Notes: generated by a model from the letters alone, not told the origin. 64,000 nt of DNA from Lentisphaerae bacterium GWF2_49_21 (GCA_001804805.1 MHBH01000084.1:17018-81017), one strand, 5' to 3'. Positions 26,436-35,516 are shown, counted from the stretch's first letter. Numbers and translations are program-made.

Positions 26436-26771
26436 ATGAAAAAGATGCTGGTACTTGCAGGTTCTGTGCTTGCACTCGGCTTACTCGTAGGATGCGAAGA
26501 CAAGCAGGCTGAAGCGCAGCAGAATGCGAATATTGAGAGTCTCAAGTCGGATATCGCCAGGATGAACAGCGACATTGGTTCGCTCCAGAGCGAAAACAGA
26601 GAGCTCAGAGGCAAGATCGGCCTCGTCACTGAATGGCTGAAGAAAAAGGTGCAGGAGGAGAAGGATAAGGCCGCGAAGGCCGCAGCAGCCGTGGCCCCCA
26701 AGACCACAACCGCTACAAAGACTGCAACTGGCGCAAAGACTTCCGATCCCAAGAAAAAGATGTTCCCATAA
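26436..26771 (+). CDS. Small Lpp-like outer-membrane lipoprotein
   Basis: A 111-aa protein. The lipobox LLVGC places the lipidated cysteine at 20. The mature part is a helical coiled coil with heptads (NIESLKSDIARMNSDIGSLQ) and then an Ala/Lys/Thr-rich tail ending PKKKMFP. Lpp-type proteins anchor the outer membrane to peptidoglycan, but the C-terminal lysine is not terminal here, so covalent attachment is uncertain. The ribosome-binding site TTGGAGGAA is strong. It is monocistronic: divergent from ispG and closed by a strong terminator. The small size and regulation suggest an abundant structural protein. Confidence 0.85.
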   Translation: MKKMLVLAGSVLALGLLVGCEDKQAEAQQNANIESLKSDIARMNSDIGSLQSENRELRGKIGLVTEWLKKKVQEEKDKAAKAAAAVAPKTTTATKTATGAKTSDPKKKMFP

Positions 26772-26790
26772 AAATTGCTCCGCAATTTTT
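26770..26790 (+). terminator. Rho-independent hairpin after the lipoprotein gene
   Basis: AAAAATTGC-TCC-GCAATTTTT directly at the TAA stop, followed by A/T-rich sequence; the stem is AT-rich at its base. Confidence 0.5.
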
Positions 26791-26799
26791 ATAAATATA

Positions 26800-26839
26800 A
26801 ATAAACAAGGCGATGGATTTCCCCATCGCCTTGTTTATT
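26800..26839. terminator. Bidirectional intrinsic terminator
   Basis: Perfect 17-bp arms (core CAAGGCGATGG / CCATCGCCTTG) with a 6-nt loop and A/T tracts on both sides, between the convergent lipoprotein and pseudopilin genes. Confidence 0.9.
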
Positions 26840-26841
26840 TA

Positions 26842-27591
26842 TCAGGGTATCTTGTTTGGACGCAGCATGGTGTTTGTGAAGGAGCCGGGTGTAAGTGACT
26901 CCACATGCCAGTCCGCAAACAGGCAGTTTGTCTTTAAAGCGCCTTTTGTCCCGCTTACTCCGGATTCACGCCAGCGTATCTGCTGCTTGCCCAAAGGATC
27001 AATCCCATCAGTGTTCACTCCGACCGTGACCGGGTTGTTCAAGGTGAGGCTGGTTGAACTGTAGGCCGCTCCCCAGACAGCAGCACTGTCAATGGACTTA
27101 GCCATAGGTTCCGCGCTCCATTCGCTCGTGGATCTGTACTGGACGCCATCCAGGAGCACAACGACTTCACTGAACCGTCCTATCTGGGGATATGTGATCG
27201 TGTCCACTCCTATGGCAAGGTCTGTAGCTCGTATTTCCCGCATGACTGCAGGATTGCAGCTGTAGTGGTAGCCGCCCATCACCTGCTTTGTAGCATTCGG
27301 ACACATCGATATCTCGGGTTTGTTGATATAGCCGTCGATTACCACTTTCCGGTATTCAGTCTGGTATCCACCAGCCACATCCCATGCCCTGGGCATACGG
27401 TAGTTGTTGTCGGACAAGTATAGATCAAAGGCGGTGCCCATCTGTTTGAGATTGCTTACGCATAGGATGCTCTTGGCCATGAACTTTGCATTTCTCAGCG
27501 CAGGCAGCAGGAGTGCTGCGAGAATTGAGATGATCGCTATTACGACGAGTAATTCAATCAACGTGAATGTATTTTTGCTTTTATTCTTCAT
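26842..27591 (-). CDS. Pseudopilin-type secreted protein (prepilin leader, DUF1559-like)
   Basis: A 249-aa protein with the type IV prepilin-like leader [20 protein letters not shown], a hydrophobic helix and then a globular domain ending in [15 protein letters not shown], reminiscent of the H-x9-DG tail of Planctomycetota/Lentisphaerota pseudopilins. A prepilin peptidase would cleave before Phe. The residue before it is Thr rather than the canonical Gly. It is the last gene of the minus-strand group pseudopilin-beta-helix-deacetylase-pseudopilin, so it probably belongs to a secretion or surface-display apparatus for those enzymes. No core type II secretion gene is in the window. Confidence 0.8.
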   Translation of the reverse strand: MKNKSKNTFTLIELLVVIAIISILAALLLPALRNAKFMAKSILCVSNLKQMGTAFDLYLSDNNYRMPRAWDVAGGYQTEYRKVVIDGYINKPEISMCPNATKQVMGGYHYSCNPAVMREIRATDLAIGVDTITYPQIGRFSEVVVLLDGVQYRSTSEWSAEPMAKSIDSAAVWGAAYSSTSLTLNNPVTVGVNTDGIDPLGKQQIRWRESGVSGTKGALKTNCLFADWHVESLTPGSFTNTMLRPNKIP

Positions 27592-27632
27592 CGTTAATAA
27601 TATGGCATGTTAAATCGATGATGCCAAAATGT

Positions 27633-28445
27633 TTATTTCTTCTTTTCCTTATATGTAAAATACTCGGACGGTGTCATGAAGACGCATCCCTTGGCCAGAA
27701 GATAATCGACCGCACTTTCGAAGTTTTTGAACCTTTCGCCCTTCCATCCCATTGGATGGCCCTGCAGGACGATATATTCCTTGTCGACAGCGAGCTTCTC
27801 GTAGGCCGTCTTGAACTGCTCGAAATCGGGATTCAGCACCGGCTTCTCCAGATCCACGGTTCTTTCCAGTATCAGTTTCTTGCTGAACTTCGGCTTTGCC
27901 GGACCGAAGAACCAGACCTTGATCTCAGGGAATTCCTCAAGCACCTTCTCCGTATCCTCGCTGCACGTGTTGAACGGGGTGCCGATGGCGGCGAAATCAA
28001 ATCCAAGCTTCTCCTTCGCCAGTTTCTGGCTTTTCTCAAGCGTGGCCTTCTGCTCCTCGAAAGGCACATTCTTGAACTCGTGGATCTTCTTTCCGTCGAC
28101 AAGTTTCTCGGAATGCGTCTGCCCGTGGTTCCAGAACTCAAGTAGCCCCTTCTTGTTCTGTGCTTTTATCCATTCGAAGAATGCGGGCTTGTCCGCATCC
28201 AGTGAGTTCGCTATGATCCCGACCGACGCCTTGATCTTCTTCTTTTCCACGAAATTTGCTATCTGCTGCCATCTGGTCGAAACTCCGCTCGCGTCAGCAT
28301 CCTTGGTAGTCAGATCATCCAGCTTGAGGATTACGATCTGAGGCGCCTTTGCCGGAACCGCTTCCTGCGAATAGAGAGTTGCCAGCGGGGCCAGCGATAT
28401 CGCCAGAATACTTGCAAACTTTATCATTCTTATTGAATCAGTCAT
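27633..28445 (-). CDS. Secreted polysaccharide deacetylase (NodB-like)
   Basis: A 270-aa protein. An N-terminal signal peptide (through about residue 26, LATLYSQ) is followed by the NodB-type metal site: Asp43-Asp44 in ILKLDDL and His107/His111 in NHGQTHS. The barrel fold is otherwise divergent. Such enzymes remove N- or O-acetyl groups from chitin, peptidoglycan or other glycans using a divalent metal. It starts 11 bp after the stop of the large beta-helix gene, which may provide its glycan substrate. The order of metal residues and the downstream GTPFNTCSED and QGHPMGWK segments support the call. Confidence 0.75.
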   Translation of the reverse strand: MTDSIRMIKFASILAISLAPLATLYSQEAVPAKAPQIVILKLDDLTTKDADASGVSTRWQQIANFVEKKKIKASVGIIANSLDADKPAFFEWIKAQNKKGLLEFWNHGQTHSEKLVDGKKIHEFKNVPFEEQKATLEKSQKLAKEKLGFDFAAIGTPFNTCSEDTEKVLEEFPEIKVWFFGPAKPKFSKKLILERTVDLEKPVLNPDFEQFKTAYEKLAVDKEYIVLQGHPMGWKGERFKNFESAVDYLLAKGCVFMTPSEYFTYKEKKK

Positions 28446-28456
28446 TTTCTTCTCCC

Positions 28457-31400
28457 TTATTCTAATCTTATGAAACCAAACTTGCTTGCGTCATATGCAT
28501 TTGTTCCTCTGGCATCCTGCCAGAAAAGCTGGCTTTGGAGCGCCTTGCTGTCATCGACGTCGGAATCATTCAATCCGATGTCGAATCCGATCACGGTTCC
28601 GGACTGCGGCTTCAGTTCCTTGAAGCGCTCCAGGGCTACAACGACTTTGACTTCGTATCCTCCAGCTACTGTCCTGCCGGTCACAGAAATTCCCTCCTGC
28701 TGTGACAAGTCAATCTTCTTTCCGGAACGGTCCGCCACTGGAACAACGACTATGTCATCTATCTCCAACGTACCTGATTTCACATTCCACATGCCGGCCT
28801 GCAGGCGGAATTTCACGGTGTCAGCAGGGATGTCATACTCCATGGACTGCGCGGCCCATTCCTTGCTTGTGCCCTTGAAAGTGATCATGTCGGGGTATTC
28901 TCCGGCATGGGCGCCGGCCTTGTCCTTGAACTCGACCACAAGCCGTCCAGTATGCCAGCTCTTGTCACCGGGAACAATATTCTCGTAACGCGCCCGGCAT
29001 GAAACCTTGATTTTACCCCACTGCGGTTCCAGCGGGATGTCCTGCTGTATGATCGAATTGCCTTCTATCCTGGCGTAGTTGCTCGCTGCTTCCTGGACTT
29101 CCTTCGCCTTTGCATCCTTCGGCACGAACCATTCGGTAATGCCTTTCTTGAAGTTGCCGTTCTTGACGAGAGCCTTCTCCGTATCGAGAGGCAGCGGTTC
29201 CCAGGAATCCTTAAGTGGTGCGGCGATCTTCAGATGCAATACGCCATCTGCGTACTTGGATGAATGAAAACTTGTTTCCCCGCGGCAGTCCAGGAAAAGT
29301 TCGAGCCCGTCGGCGCCCTGTACCCCGCGGCTGCTCCGGACCACCTTGTTGTCTGTTACCTTTGCCATGACCGTCAGGTTTTTCTCGTTCCATCCGACAG
29401 ATGCCGTGCCTGAGAGATCGCTCTTCCCCTGCCAGGTCTTGCCGGTCTGCTCGTCCCAGACATTCGCGTTGCGCTGCTGTGCGGAATCGATAATAATGTT
29501 TTGAACCGTAGAAAACTCACCTTCGGGACATTTCTTCGCCAAAGCCATGCGCGTCACCTTCAGATGGATCGACTGCTCCAGGGGAACTCCGAGTATGTCC
29601 GACTTCAGCACGTAGACAAGCTGATCTTTTCCGCCGACCGCCTTCTGCGGGACATCAACGGATTTCTTCTCGCCGGGCCCGAGCTGGAACTGCTGGTTGT
29701 CCAATCCCGGACCCTGCACTGTGAAAGACGCGGCCGACTTGAGCGGATTGGTGATGCTGATGTTTGCGGTGAATTCTTCGCCCTCGCGGAAATCGTTCTT
29801 CGGCTTCCCCTGCTGGAGCGACGCGACCTGGAAGATTTCCTTGGACGGTCCGGCGTCCCGAGGGAGCCCTGTCATTATCGCGAATTTCTTCCTCGTTTTT
29901 CCGGTCACCATGAATCCATTTCCCTTCAGGTCCTCGCGAGTGTTGGCGCCCAGGTGCGGGAAGTTCCAGAGGACGACACCATCCTTTTTGTCGCATGAGA
30001 GTGAAATAGTGTCTTCTCCATAGACGGACATCATGAGCAGGGGGCCGCCTGCAGTCTCAAGCCAGAATCCATCCACGCTGCCCTTTCCGCCAAGTTTCCA
30101 GACGGACTTCAGGTGTACCTTCTCCTCGGAAAGTTTCAGTTCCGGCCTGAGCGTATTCAGACATTTGATGATGCGTTGGAACGCGGTGTCGATCCTGCTG
30201 CGGGCCGCAGTATCTATATTCTCCAGGCCCTTCACCTGCACGTTGCCGGAGGCATTCTTGTATTCCGCTTCGAAGGTCTTCAGGTCCGGAAGCAATGAGC
30301 CGAATTCGAAGCTGGTCGAACCGTTCACTGAGGCGTAGAGGTTTTCAGTAAGCATGTTCTTCGATGACAGATCCTTGGAGTTGGGGGTCTTGCTAGACTT
30401 CCAGCCAAGGTTGTTGCCCCTGATCTCAAAGAGTATGTTCTTCTGGAACTTGTTGTTGACTCCTTTGTATTTCTCCCTGTCACCGCCGATGACAAGACCG
30501 GAGCTGCAACCGATGATTACGTTGTCCTGCATGTCGCCGTGCGCCGAGTGGGCATACATGATTCCGACGCCGTTTCCGAACGAGACGTTGTTCCTGAATT
30601 TTCCGGTGTCGGATACTTCGTAGAAAAGCCCAAGTCCTTCGTTGCCGAAAGACGTGCAGTCCTCGATGGTGTTTCCTTCGCATTCGATGTCGAACCAGAG
30701 GGCCGCGCCGAAGTTGAACGCCGTCGTAAGCCTTCTGACCGTGGTATTCTTAGTGTGATGTAGCTTCATGCCGCCCGCATCCCAGGCTATCTTGTAGAAT
30801 TTACGGTTGTTGTTGTGGCTTATGCAGTCTTCGATAAGGGCTCCGTCCAGATGGAATTTCGTGCCCAGTCCATATTTGCCGTTGTATCTGAAGATGCAGT
30901 TCTTCACTTTCGCGTAATCACCTCCGACCCAGAGCCCGCCGGCGTTCATGTATTCGAAGATGCAGTTCTCGACTGTCCAGTTGTCGCCGGAGATAACTGC
31001 GCCAGCTCCGACAAATCCCTCGCAGGTGTATCCGAACGTCAGATTTTTCAGAATGATGTATTCGCAGTTTTTATACTTTGCCGCATCCTCGAATTTCTTT
31101 CCACCGCCGCGCACCTCGGACATCCCTCTCGGGAAAGTCCCCCACGGACCGCAGAGCACCGCGCCACGCAGTGGAATTTCAATTCCGGCCTTTTCCGGAT
31201 CGTCCAGTCCTTCAGGCGGATGAATAATAAGTTCCCCTTTGCCTTCGGTGCTGCCGTTCCAGAAGAAACGCCCCGGCGCAAGATCCTCTTTCTTCGGAAC
31301 CCACTGCATCGGAACGCCGTACATGAAGACATTCTCCATCCTGGCTGCGGACATGAACGGGGAGTTTTCGTTTGCGACTTCCGGATAAGTCGATTCATCG

Positions 31401-31768
31401 CCCCAGTGCCATTTGAAGACATGTCCCCACGGGCGCTTTACCCATAGCTTTTCTTCTTTTGAGAAACCGGAGATCTTGTTGGCGCCGGTGATAATGACTT
31501 TGCCTTCTCCGATGAAACTTATAGGTGCTTCCTTGGTTCCGGAATTCATGATCTGAAGATTGCTGCGGTAAGTTCCCGCCTGGATATGGACAGTGTCGCC
31601 GGCCTTAGCCTCTTTGCCTGCCTTGTCGAGACTGGCCCACGGTTTTTCCAGCGTACCGGGATTCTCATCGGCAGCACCTGCCTGCTGAGAGACATAATAT
31701 TCAGCGGCAAATCCCGATGCTGATACCATCGCTGCCATCGCAATTGAAATTAATTTCTTAAAAATCAT
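28457..31768 (-). CDS. Large secreted right-handed beta-helix protein with CBM9-like domain
   Basis: A 1103-aa protein. A signal peptide (1-21) precedes a parallel beta-helix (about 25-480) with repeated turns such as NWTVENCIFEYMNAGGLWVG and AKVKNCIFRYNG. The EYYVSQQAG and KPWASLDKAGKEAKAGDTVH segments are typical of DUF1565/PL-like helices. A central beta region follows. About 765-865 and 1018-1103 are the halves of a CBM9-like carbohydrate-binding domain, with a CBM4/9-like galactose-binding-type module (ALVKNGNFKKGITEWF) apparently inserted at about 868-1015. It is probably a glycan-binding or lyase-type exoenzyme; catalytic residues are not identified. It is 84 bp downstream of a pseudopilin and 11 bp before the deacetylase. 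Confidence 0.82.
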   Translation of the reverse strand: MIFKKLISIAMAAMVSASGFAAEYYVSQQAGAADENPGTLEKPWASLDKAGKEAKAGDTVHIQAGTYRSNLQIMNSGTKEAPISFIGEGKVIITGANKISGFSKEEKLWVKRPWGHVFKWHWGDESTYPEVANENSPFMSAARMENVFMYGVPMQWVPKKEDLAPGRFFWNGSTEGKGELIIHPPEGLDDPEKAGIEIPLRGAVLCGPWGTFPRGMSEVRGGGKKFEDAAKYKNCEYIILKNLTFGYTCEGFVGAGAVISGDNWTVENCIFEYMNAGGLWVGGDYAKVKNCIFRYNGKYGLGTKFHLDGALIEDCISHNNNRKFYKIAWDAGGMKLHHTKNTTVRRLTTAFNFGAALWFDIECEGNTIEDCTSFGNEGLGLFYEVSDTGKFRNNVSFGNGVGIMYAHSAHGDMQDNVIIGCSSGLVIGGDREKYKGVNNKFQKNILFEIRGNNLGWKSSKTPNSKDLSSKNMLTENLYASVNGSTSFEFGSLLPDLKTFEAEYKNASGNVQVKGLENIDTAARSRIDTAFQRIIKCLNTLRPELKLSEEKVHLKSVWKLGGKGSVDGFWLETAGGPLLMMSVYGEDTISLSCDKKDGVVLWNFPHLGANTREDLKGNGFMVTGKTRKKFAIMTGLPRDAGPSKEIFQVASLQQGKPKNDFREGEEFTANISITNPLKSAASFTVQGPGLDNQQFQLGPGEKKSVDVPQKAVGGKDQLVYVLKSDILGVPLEQSIHLKVTRMALAKKCPEGEFSTVQNIIIDSAQQRNANVWDEQTGKTWQGKSDLSGTASVGWNEKNLTVMAKVTDNKVVRSSRGVQGADGLELFLDCRGETSFHSSKYADGVLHLKIAAPLKDSWEPLPLDTEKALVKNGNFKKGITEWFVPKDAKAKEVQEAASNYARIEGNSIIQQDIPLEPQWGKIKVSCRARYENIVPGDKSWHTGRLVVEFKDKAGAHAGEYPDMITFKGTSKEWAAQSMEYDIPADTVKFRLQAGMWNVKSGTLEIDDIVVVPVADRSGKKIDLSQQEGISVTGRTVAGGYEVKVVVALERFKELKPQSGTVIGFDIGLNDSDVDDSKALQSQLFWQDARGTNAYDASKFGFIRLE

Positions 31769-31810
31769 TTATTTGTCTTTTTCCTATCTAAAATATTTCT
31801 TTAGTATTTA

Positions 31811-31852
31811 AACTCTCGAACTCCCGAACTTTCGCACTTTAGAACTTCCCTG
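31811..31852. repeat. Heptanucleotide-period degenerate array
   Basis: Units such as cgaactc, ccgaact, ttcgcac, tttagaa, cttccct in 7-bp steps, ending directly at the stop of the pseudopilin (31853). Confidence 0.65.
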
Positions 31853-32701
31853 TCAATTCTTATCCCTCTTGTAATACCAGTCCGGATCCCCGTTCTTTCC
31901 AGACATCAGTTCGATCTGACTCATCCAGGAGACATGGAGGTCTGCCCAGAGCAGATCGATGCCCTTGCGGTGACGGCTGCCAACTTGGGGAATGAGAGTT
32001 CCTCCACCGGCTGAAACAGTGGGAAAGAGATATGCGACCTGCCAGGATATGGTCATCCAGTCTGTAGTGTCGCCGACAATTATGGTTTCCACCGGTCTGG
32101 GGATGCGCCCCATCTGCTGCCTGCCAATATCGAATGAAGGGCGCTTCGGATCATTATATCCCATGATGCGGTTCCATCCGTATCCGCCGTCGAACTTTGC
32201 AAGTCCGCCTGCCGGGCGCTTGTATGATGGACAGAGGAAGACTCCACGGGTAAGGCTTGGTGACAACATGCTGGTGGCGTCTTCAGCTCCGACATACGGT
32301 GCGATTGACAGACGCCACTGCAATGGCGTGTCACCGCCGGTTCCGTCGCTGCGTACGGGATCGTTTGACACTGGAATCCACATCTCATTGTCCGCCGCAT
32401 AGAGCGCAACGCCTGCGCCTAACTGTTTGAGGTTGCTCAAGCAGACAACTTGTTTGGAAAGCTCCTTGGCGCGGGATAGTACGGGAAGGAGAAGCGCGCA
32501 GAGGATCGCAATGATGGCAATTACGACGAGTAACTCGATCAACGTAAATAAAGAGGAAGATACTCGTCGCCCTGAGCTTGTCGAACGGGCCACCAGGAGC
32601 TCTATCAGGGTGAACCCTGATGAGCGCTTTGCCCTGCGGGCTACGCCTTGGCAAGCGAGCAATTCGATCAAGGTGAATCTGGCTGAATTGTATTTCTTCA
32701 T
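31853..32701 (-). CDS. Pseudopilin with triplicated FTLIELL leader
   Basis: The most likely start is [15 protein letters not shown] at 32701 (282 aa), although no clear ribosome-binding site is seen; an upstream in-frame ATG at 32764 is possible. The prepilin motif FTLIELL occurs three times (32657-32677, 32594-32614, 32528-32548), each spaced by 63-66 nt of repeat-derived sequence. Only the third copy is followed by the hydrophobic helix [17 protein letters not shown]. The body is a pseudopilin with a C-terminal [13 protein letters not shown] motif. The residue before the functional Phe is Leu. Divergent from an AraC regulator and upstream of the beta-helix gene. Confidence 0.8.
   Translation of the reverse strand: MKKYNSARFTLIELLACQGVARRAKRSSGFTLIELLVARSTSSGRRVSSSLFTLIELLVVIAIIAILCALLLPVLSRAKELSKQVVCLSNLKQLGAGVALYAADNEMWIPVSNDPVRSDGTGGDTPLQWRLSIAPYVGAEDATSMLSPSLTRGVFLCPSYKRPAGGLAKFDGGYGWNRIMGYNDPKRPSFDIGRQQMGRIPRPVETIIVGDTTDWMTISWQVAYLFPTVSAGGGTLIPQVGSRHRKGIDLLWADLHVSWMSQIELMSGKNGDPDWYYKRDKN
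32562..32591 (-). repeat. Family M repeat (GGCCCGTTCGACAAG type) inside a pseudopilin leader
   Basis: On the minus strand it begins GGCCCGTTCGACAAGCTC and encodes VARSTSSGR. The same element in the same frame is at 42916. A further repeat-like stretch (32622-32660, with hairpin GCGGGC...GCCCTGC) separates the first two leader copies. Confidence 0.75.
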
Positions 32702-32827
32702 AATAAATATTATGCCACAGGCAGAATATTTATAAATGGATAAAAACACAATTAATAATGCCAAATTGTTTGAAGTGCCTGGTTCTCATGTCTATAGTAG
32801 ATTAATGCAACAGCGGGGATTGTCGTA

Positions 32828-33691
32828 ATGAATAAAACAACACCTAACATACCACAGCTGGAAAAGGCTGGATACAACATCCACCAGTGCCCGAAGTTCG
32901 GGTGCAGGAGCATCCACAGGTCTTACGGGCTGTGGATCATCTCGTCGCGCCGAAGGCAGTCGCCGAACCCGGCCTGGCTGCCAAAACTCCGATATTTCGA
33001 GTTCTACGCGATAAGCCACTTGATCGAGGGCAGGGCGTTCTACTGGGAGAAGGACGGAGGCGCCAGACGCGCCTATGAACCTGACCAGGGCGTGATAATG
33101 GTTCCGGACCGCCTGCATTACTATGGACGCGACAACACCGAATTCTACGAGGATACGATCCGCTTCACCGGTCCTGTTGCGGACCAGCTCTTCAAGTCGG
33201 GAATACTGAAGCCCGGGATAATACACATCGGACATTTCCGCCGTCTGCTGCCGATAATGGATCTGGCCGACAATCCTTCCGACGCCGCCCAGGTCAAGGC
33301 GAACATTGCACTTCAGAACTTGCTGATCGAGCTTTATTTTGAGAACCAGAACCTGAACCAGAAAAACCATTCCAGCCAGATCTCGGAACTTCACAAGATA
33401 ATCCAGTCGGAACCTGCGAAGTGGTGGTCGCTCTCGGAACTCGCCGATATCTGCCGGCTGAGCGTCAACCAGTTCAGGAACGTCTTCAAGAGGGAGACCG
33501 GGATGAAGCCCAAGGCATACATCGACAAGATCAAAATGACAAAGGCCGCGGAAGAGCTCTGCATCACAACCAGGAATATTTCCGAGATAGCACTTGCCTT
33601 CGGATATGACGATCCGTACCATTTCAGCCGCAGGTTCAAGGAGATCATGGGCGCCTCGCCCGAGCATTACCGCAGGAGCAATACTGTGTGA
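32828..33691 (+). CDS. AraC-family transcriptional regulator
   Basis: A 287-aa protein. The N-terminal half has a cupin-like ligand domain (LIEGRAFYWEKDGGARRAYE with VIMVPDRLHYYG). The C-terminal half has the two AraC helix-turn-helix units (WSLSELADICRLSVNQFRNV with FKRETGMKPKAYI, and NISEIALAFGYDDPYHFSRR with FKEIMGASPEHY). It is divergent from the pseudopilin/beta-helix/deacetylase operon and is its probable regulator, likely responding to a glycan breakdown product. The intergenic gap is only about 125 bp. Confidence 0.88.
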   Translation: MNKTTPNIPQLEKAGYNIHQCPKFGCRSIHRSYGLWIISSRRRQSPNPAWLPKLRYFEFYAISHLIEGRAFYWEKDGGARRAYEPDQGVIMVPDRLHYYGRDNTEFYEDTIRFTGPVADQLFKSGILKPGIIHIGHFRRLLPIMDLADNPSDAAQVKANIALQNLLIELYFENQNLNQKNHSSQISELHKIIQSEPAKWWSLSELADICRLSVNQFRNVFKRETGMKPKAYIDKIKMTKAAEELCITTRNISEIALAFGYDDPYHFSRRFKEIMGASPEHYRRSNTV

Positions 33692-33794
33692 CAAAGAGAC
33701 CTTTGCGATGAACGCTTCCTCGCCAGACATCCGCCGTGTCGGATTAGCTGAATGAAAATGGTTGGAAACTTATATCTTTTCTTTTTGTTTATAC

Positions 33795-33814
33795 GTCAGG
33801 CGCTTTGGCCTGAC
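33795..33814. repeat. Family H hairpin
   Basis: GTCAGGC-GCTTTG-GCCTGAC. It shares the upstream TATATCT and TTTACGTCAGG flanks with the copy at 63896. Confidence 0.65.
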
Positions 33815-33822
33815 TTTGGACT

Positions 33823-33903
33823 GCGGCACCCCTGTGCCGCTTTGCATTTATTTCCAGTTCTATCTGAATTCTGAATCCAAAGCGGCAGAGGGCTGCCGCA
33901 TCC
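33823..33903. repeat. Two family I hairpins, inverted
   Basis: Minus copy 33823-33844: AAAGCGGCA, CAGGGG, TGCCGC. Plus copy 33878-33903: AAAGCGGCA, GAGGGC, TGCCGC. Arms are identical and only the loop differs. Confidence 0.7.
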
Positions 33904-34130
33904 TGCCCATGGCAGGACAAGCTCCAAACTCGTCCCGCAACCTGCGGGAGATTCGCTTCGCTCATCAATAAATCATTCAATTCCGGAATAGCCATTTCTC
34001 TCCTTGATTCCCGGGGCCGCGGAGATATTCATTCTTTTCCTTATTCGCAAAATATAGGCATGGAAATCTAATTTAAAGGCATATGCAGACCATTTTATTA
34101 TCTATAAGTATCTAATAAATAATTAGTTAA

Positions 34131-34146
34131 GTGGGAACGTTCCTGT
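34131..34146 (+). repeat. Family K repeat, left outer copy
   Basis: GTGGGAACGTTCCTGT with palindromic core GGAACGTTCC. Relatives at 34604, 34631 and 35678 bracket the transposase gene. Confidence 0.7.
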
Positions 34147-34212
34147 TATGGCTGTTATGGCCCTGTAATCCATCTGCATAATGTTTCAATATGGATCATC
34201 TTTCTATAATGC

Positions 34213-34605
34213 CTATTGGGCTGGCATCATCTTTTCTTTGTCCACCCGTTTGGGCTGCCAGTCGCGCGACGGAAGCTCTGGTGCAGGCTTTGGCGGAGGC
34301 TCTGTTGTCTCCGGGTAGGGATAGAAGTCGAGTGTTCCTTTGAGGGTACTGCCATCCATCATGGCCTTGCCTACGACCCAGCCGTCCTGAGGGCTATGTG
34401 TGTTGCCGCCGATCTTGCGACGGAAAGATCGTGGCCTCGATTGTAGGCTCTCTCCTTTCAGACCCAACAGCAAGGTGAAGTAGAATTCGCCCCCGAAATC
34501 GTATATGTCGGGCACCGGGATAGGCTGAGTATCATCACGGTTTACGTCGGTATACATCGCGACCAGTTTGCCGTCGCGGCGTTCAATCTTCAGTTGCACC
34601 GCCAA
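34213..34605 (-). CDS. Hypothetical protein between K repeats (possibly truncated)
   Basis: A 130-aa open frame that can start only at a TTG (34603-34605), which lies inside the family K repeat at 34604; no ribosome-binding site is visible. The product is hydrophilic with a proline-rich tail (EPPPKPAPELPSRDWQPK) and no domain I recognise. It looks like the 3' part of a gene cut by the repeat, or a cargo gene of the K-repeat unit. Confidence 0.4.
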   Translation of the reverse strand: MAVQLKIERRDGKLVAMYTDVNRDDTQPIPVPDIYDFGGEFYFTLLLGLKGESLQSRPRSFRRKIGGNTHSPQDGWVVGKAMMDGSTLKGTLDFYPYPETTEPPPKPAPELPSRDWQPKRVDKEKMMPAQ

Positions 34606-34649
34606 TTACAGGGACGTTCCCACCACACAAATTACAGGGACGTTCCCAC
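34604..34649 (-). repeat. Tandem pair of family K repeats
   Basis: Two copies of attacagggacgttcccac (34604-34623 and 34631-34649) in the same orientation, opposite to the outer copies. Confidence 0.8.
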
Positions 34650-34739
34650 TTAACATTTTAATAATCATGATTACACAAATAATAAACAGGCAAAAAGAGG
34701 CTTTAAATTGCAAAAACATGCCATAAAATCGAAATTAAG

Positions 34740-35516
34740 CTAAAGATATCTGCTCAATGACTGATTAGCCCTTTTTCCTCCTTTGATGAAATAGCTTGCA
34801 GCCTCTTCGCGGACTTTCAATGACTTTCCGGAAGAGGATGTTTCGGTCTTGCTGAGTTCCTTACTGCCAACATGGATGCGACCGGCGATGCCTTTGACCC
34901 ACTCCCTGTCGCCTACGGCCAGCGACTCCGTCCAGAAAGACTCTCTTGAAAGCTCCCCGGCCTTTATCTTATCCTCAAGAGTCCTCTCATACCATTCGGT
35001 GAACTCCTTCTCTGAACCGTGCCCCGTCTTCCTGATGAGCAGGTCCCGGTTGACAATCAGGCATCTCTTCCTTTTGCCGGCGGTTTCCGCGTACGAGCTG
35101 CCAATCCATTCGCGCGGATGCCCGACCTGCCCGTTGCGGACCATGTTGAGGTCGATGTAGAACATGCATCTTCCCAGATGGACTCCGTCCTGGATCAGCG
35201 TCGACTTGTACCGGCCCGACCAGTAGGACCCGCCACGCTCCTTGCGCCGGTTGTACCTCTGCGCGGCGGTACCCTGCAGGAACCTCAGCCCCTCGGATAT
35301 TTCCGCAGGATCCCTGGCCCAGAGAAGAAGATGCACATGGTTGGAAGTGACCATGTAGCCCAGCACTTCCACCTTGTACCGCCGTGTCATCTGCCTCAGC
35401 AGTCCAAGATATCTGCGCCTGTCCCTGATGAACTTCAACAGGAACTTGCGGTCATGGCAGCGGTGGGTTATGTGATAGCTTCGGTGTTCAAGCAGTTTTC
35501 TGGCCCGTCTAGGCAT
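34740..35516 (-). CDS. REP-associated tyrosine transposase (RAYT, IS200/IS605-like Y1 family)
   Basis: A 258-aa protein. It has the Y1-transposase HUH motif His60-Val-His62 in SNHVHLLLWA, the candidate catalytic Tyr88 in AAQRYNRRK, and the RAYT signature GSYWSGRYKS. RAYTs are single-copy domesticated relatives of IS200 transposases and act on REP hairpins that carry a GTAG or GGAG head. The gene is bracketed by family K repeats (34604-34649 and 35678). It is intact with an in-frame ATG and so may still act on hairpin elements in the genome. No adjacent orfB/TnpB is present. Confidence 0.88.
   Translation of the reverse strand: MPRRARKLLEHRSYHITHRCHDRKFLLKFIRDRRRYLGLLRQMTRRYKVEVLGYMVTSNHVHLLLWARDPAEISEGLRFLQGTAAQRYNRRKERGGSYWSGRYKSTLIQDGVHLGRCMFYIDLNMVRNGQVGHPREWIGSSYAETAGKRKRCLIVNRDLLIRKTGHGSEKEFTEWYERTLEDKIKAGELSRESFWTESLAVGDREWVKGIAGRIHVGSKELSKTETSSSGKSLKVREEAASYFIKGGKRANQSLSRYL

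Larger units (their letters stand above)
33692..34212. other. Repeat-rich intergenic region (no gene)
   Basis: About 520 bp with no coding sequence recognised. It contains the family H hairpin, an inverted pair of family I hairpins, hairpins TCCTGCC-CAT-GGCAGGA (33901-33917) and CCCGCAACCTGCGGG (about 33937-33950), then AT-rich DNA up to the family K repeat at 34131. Confidence 0.6.

Noticed and set aside
33789..33995. Short open frame in the repeat-rich region after the second AraC gene
   Set aside because: It crosses hairpins and has no family similarity; its codons are fully explained by the repeats.
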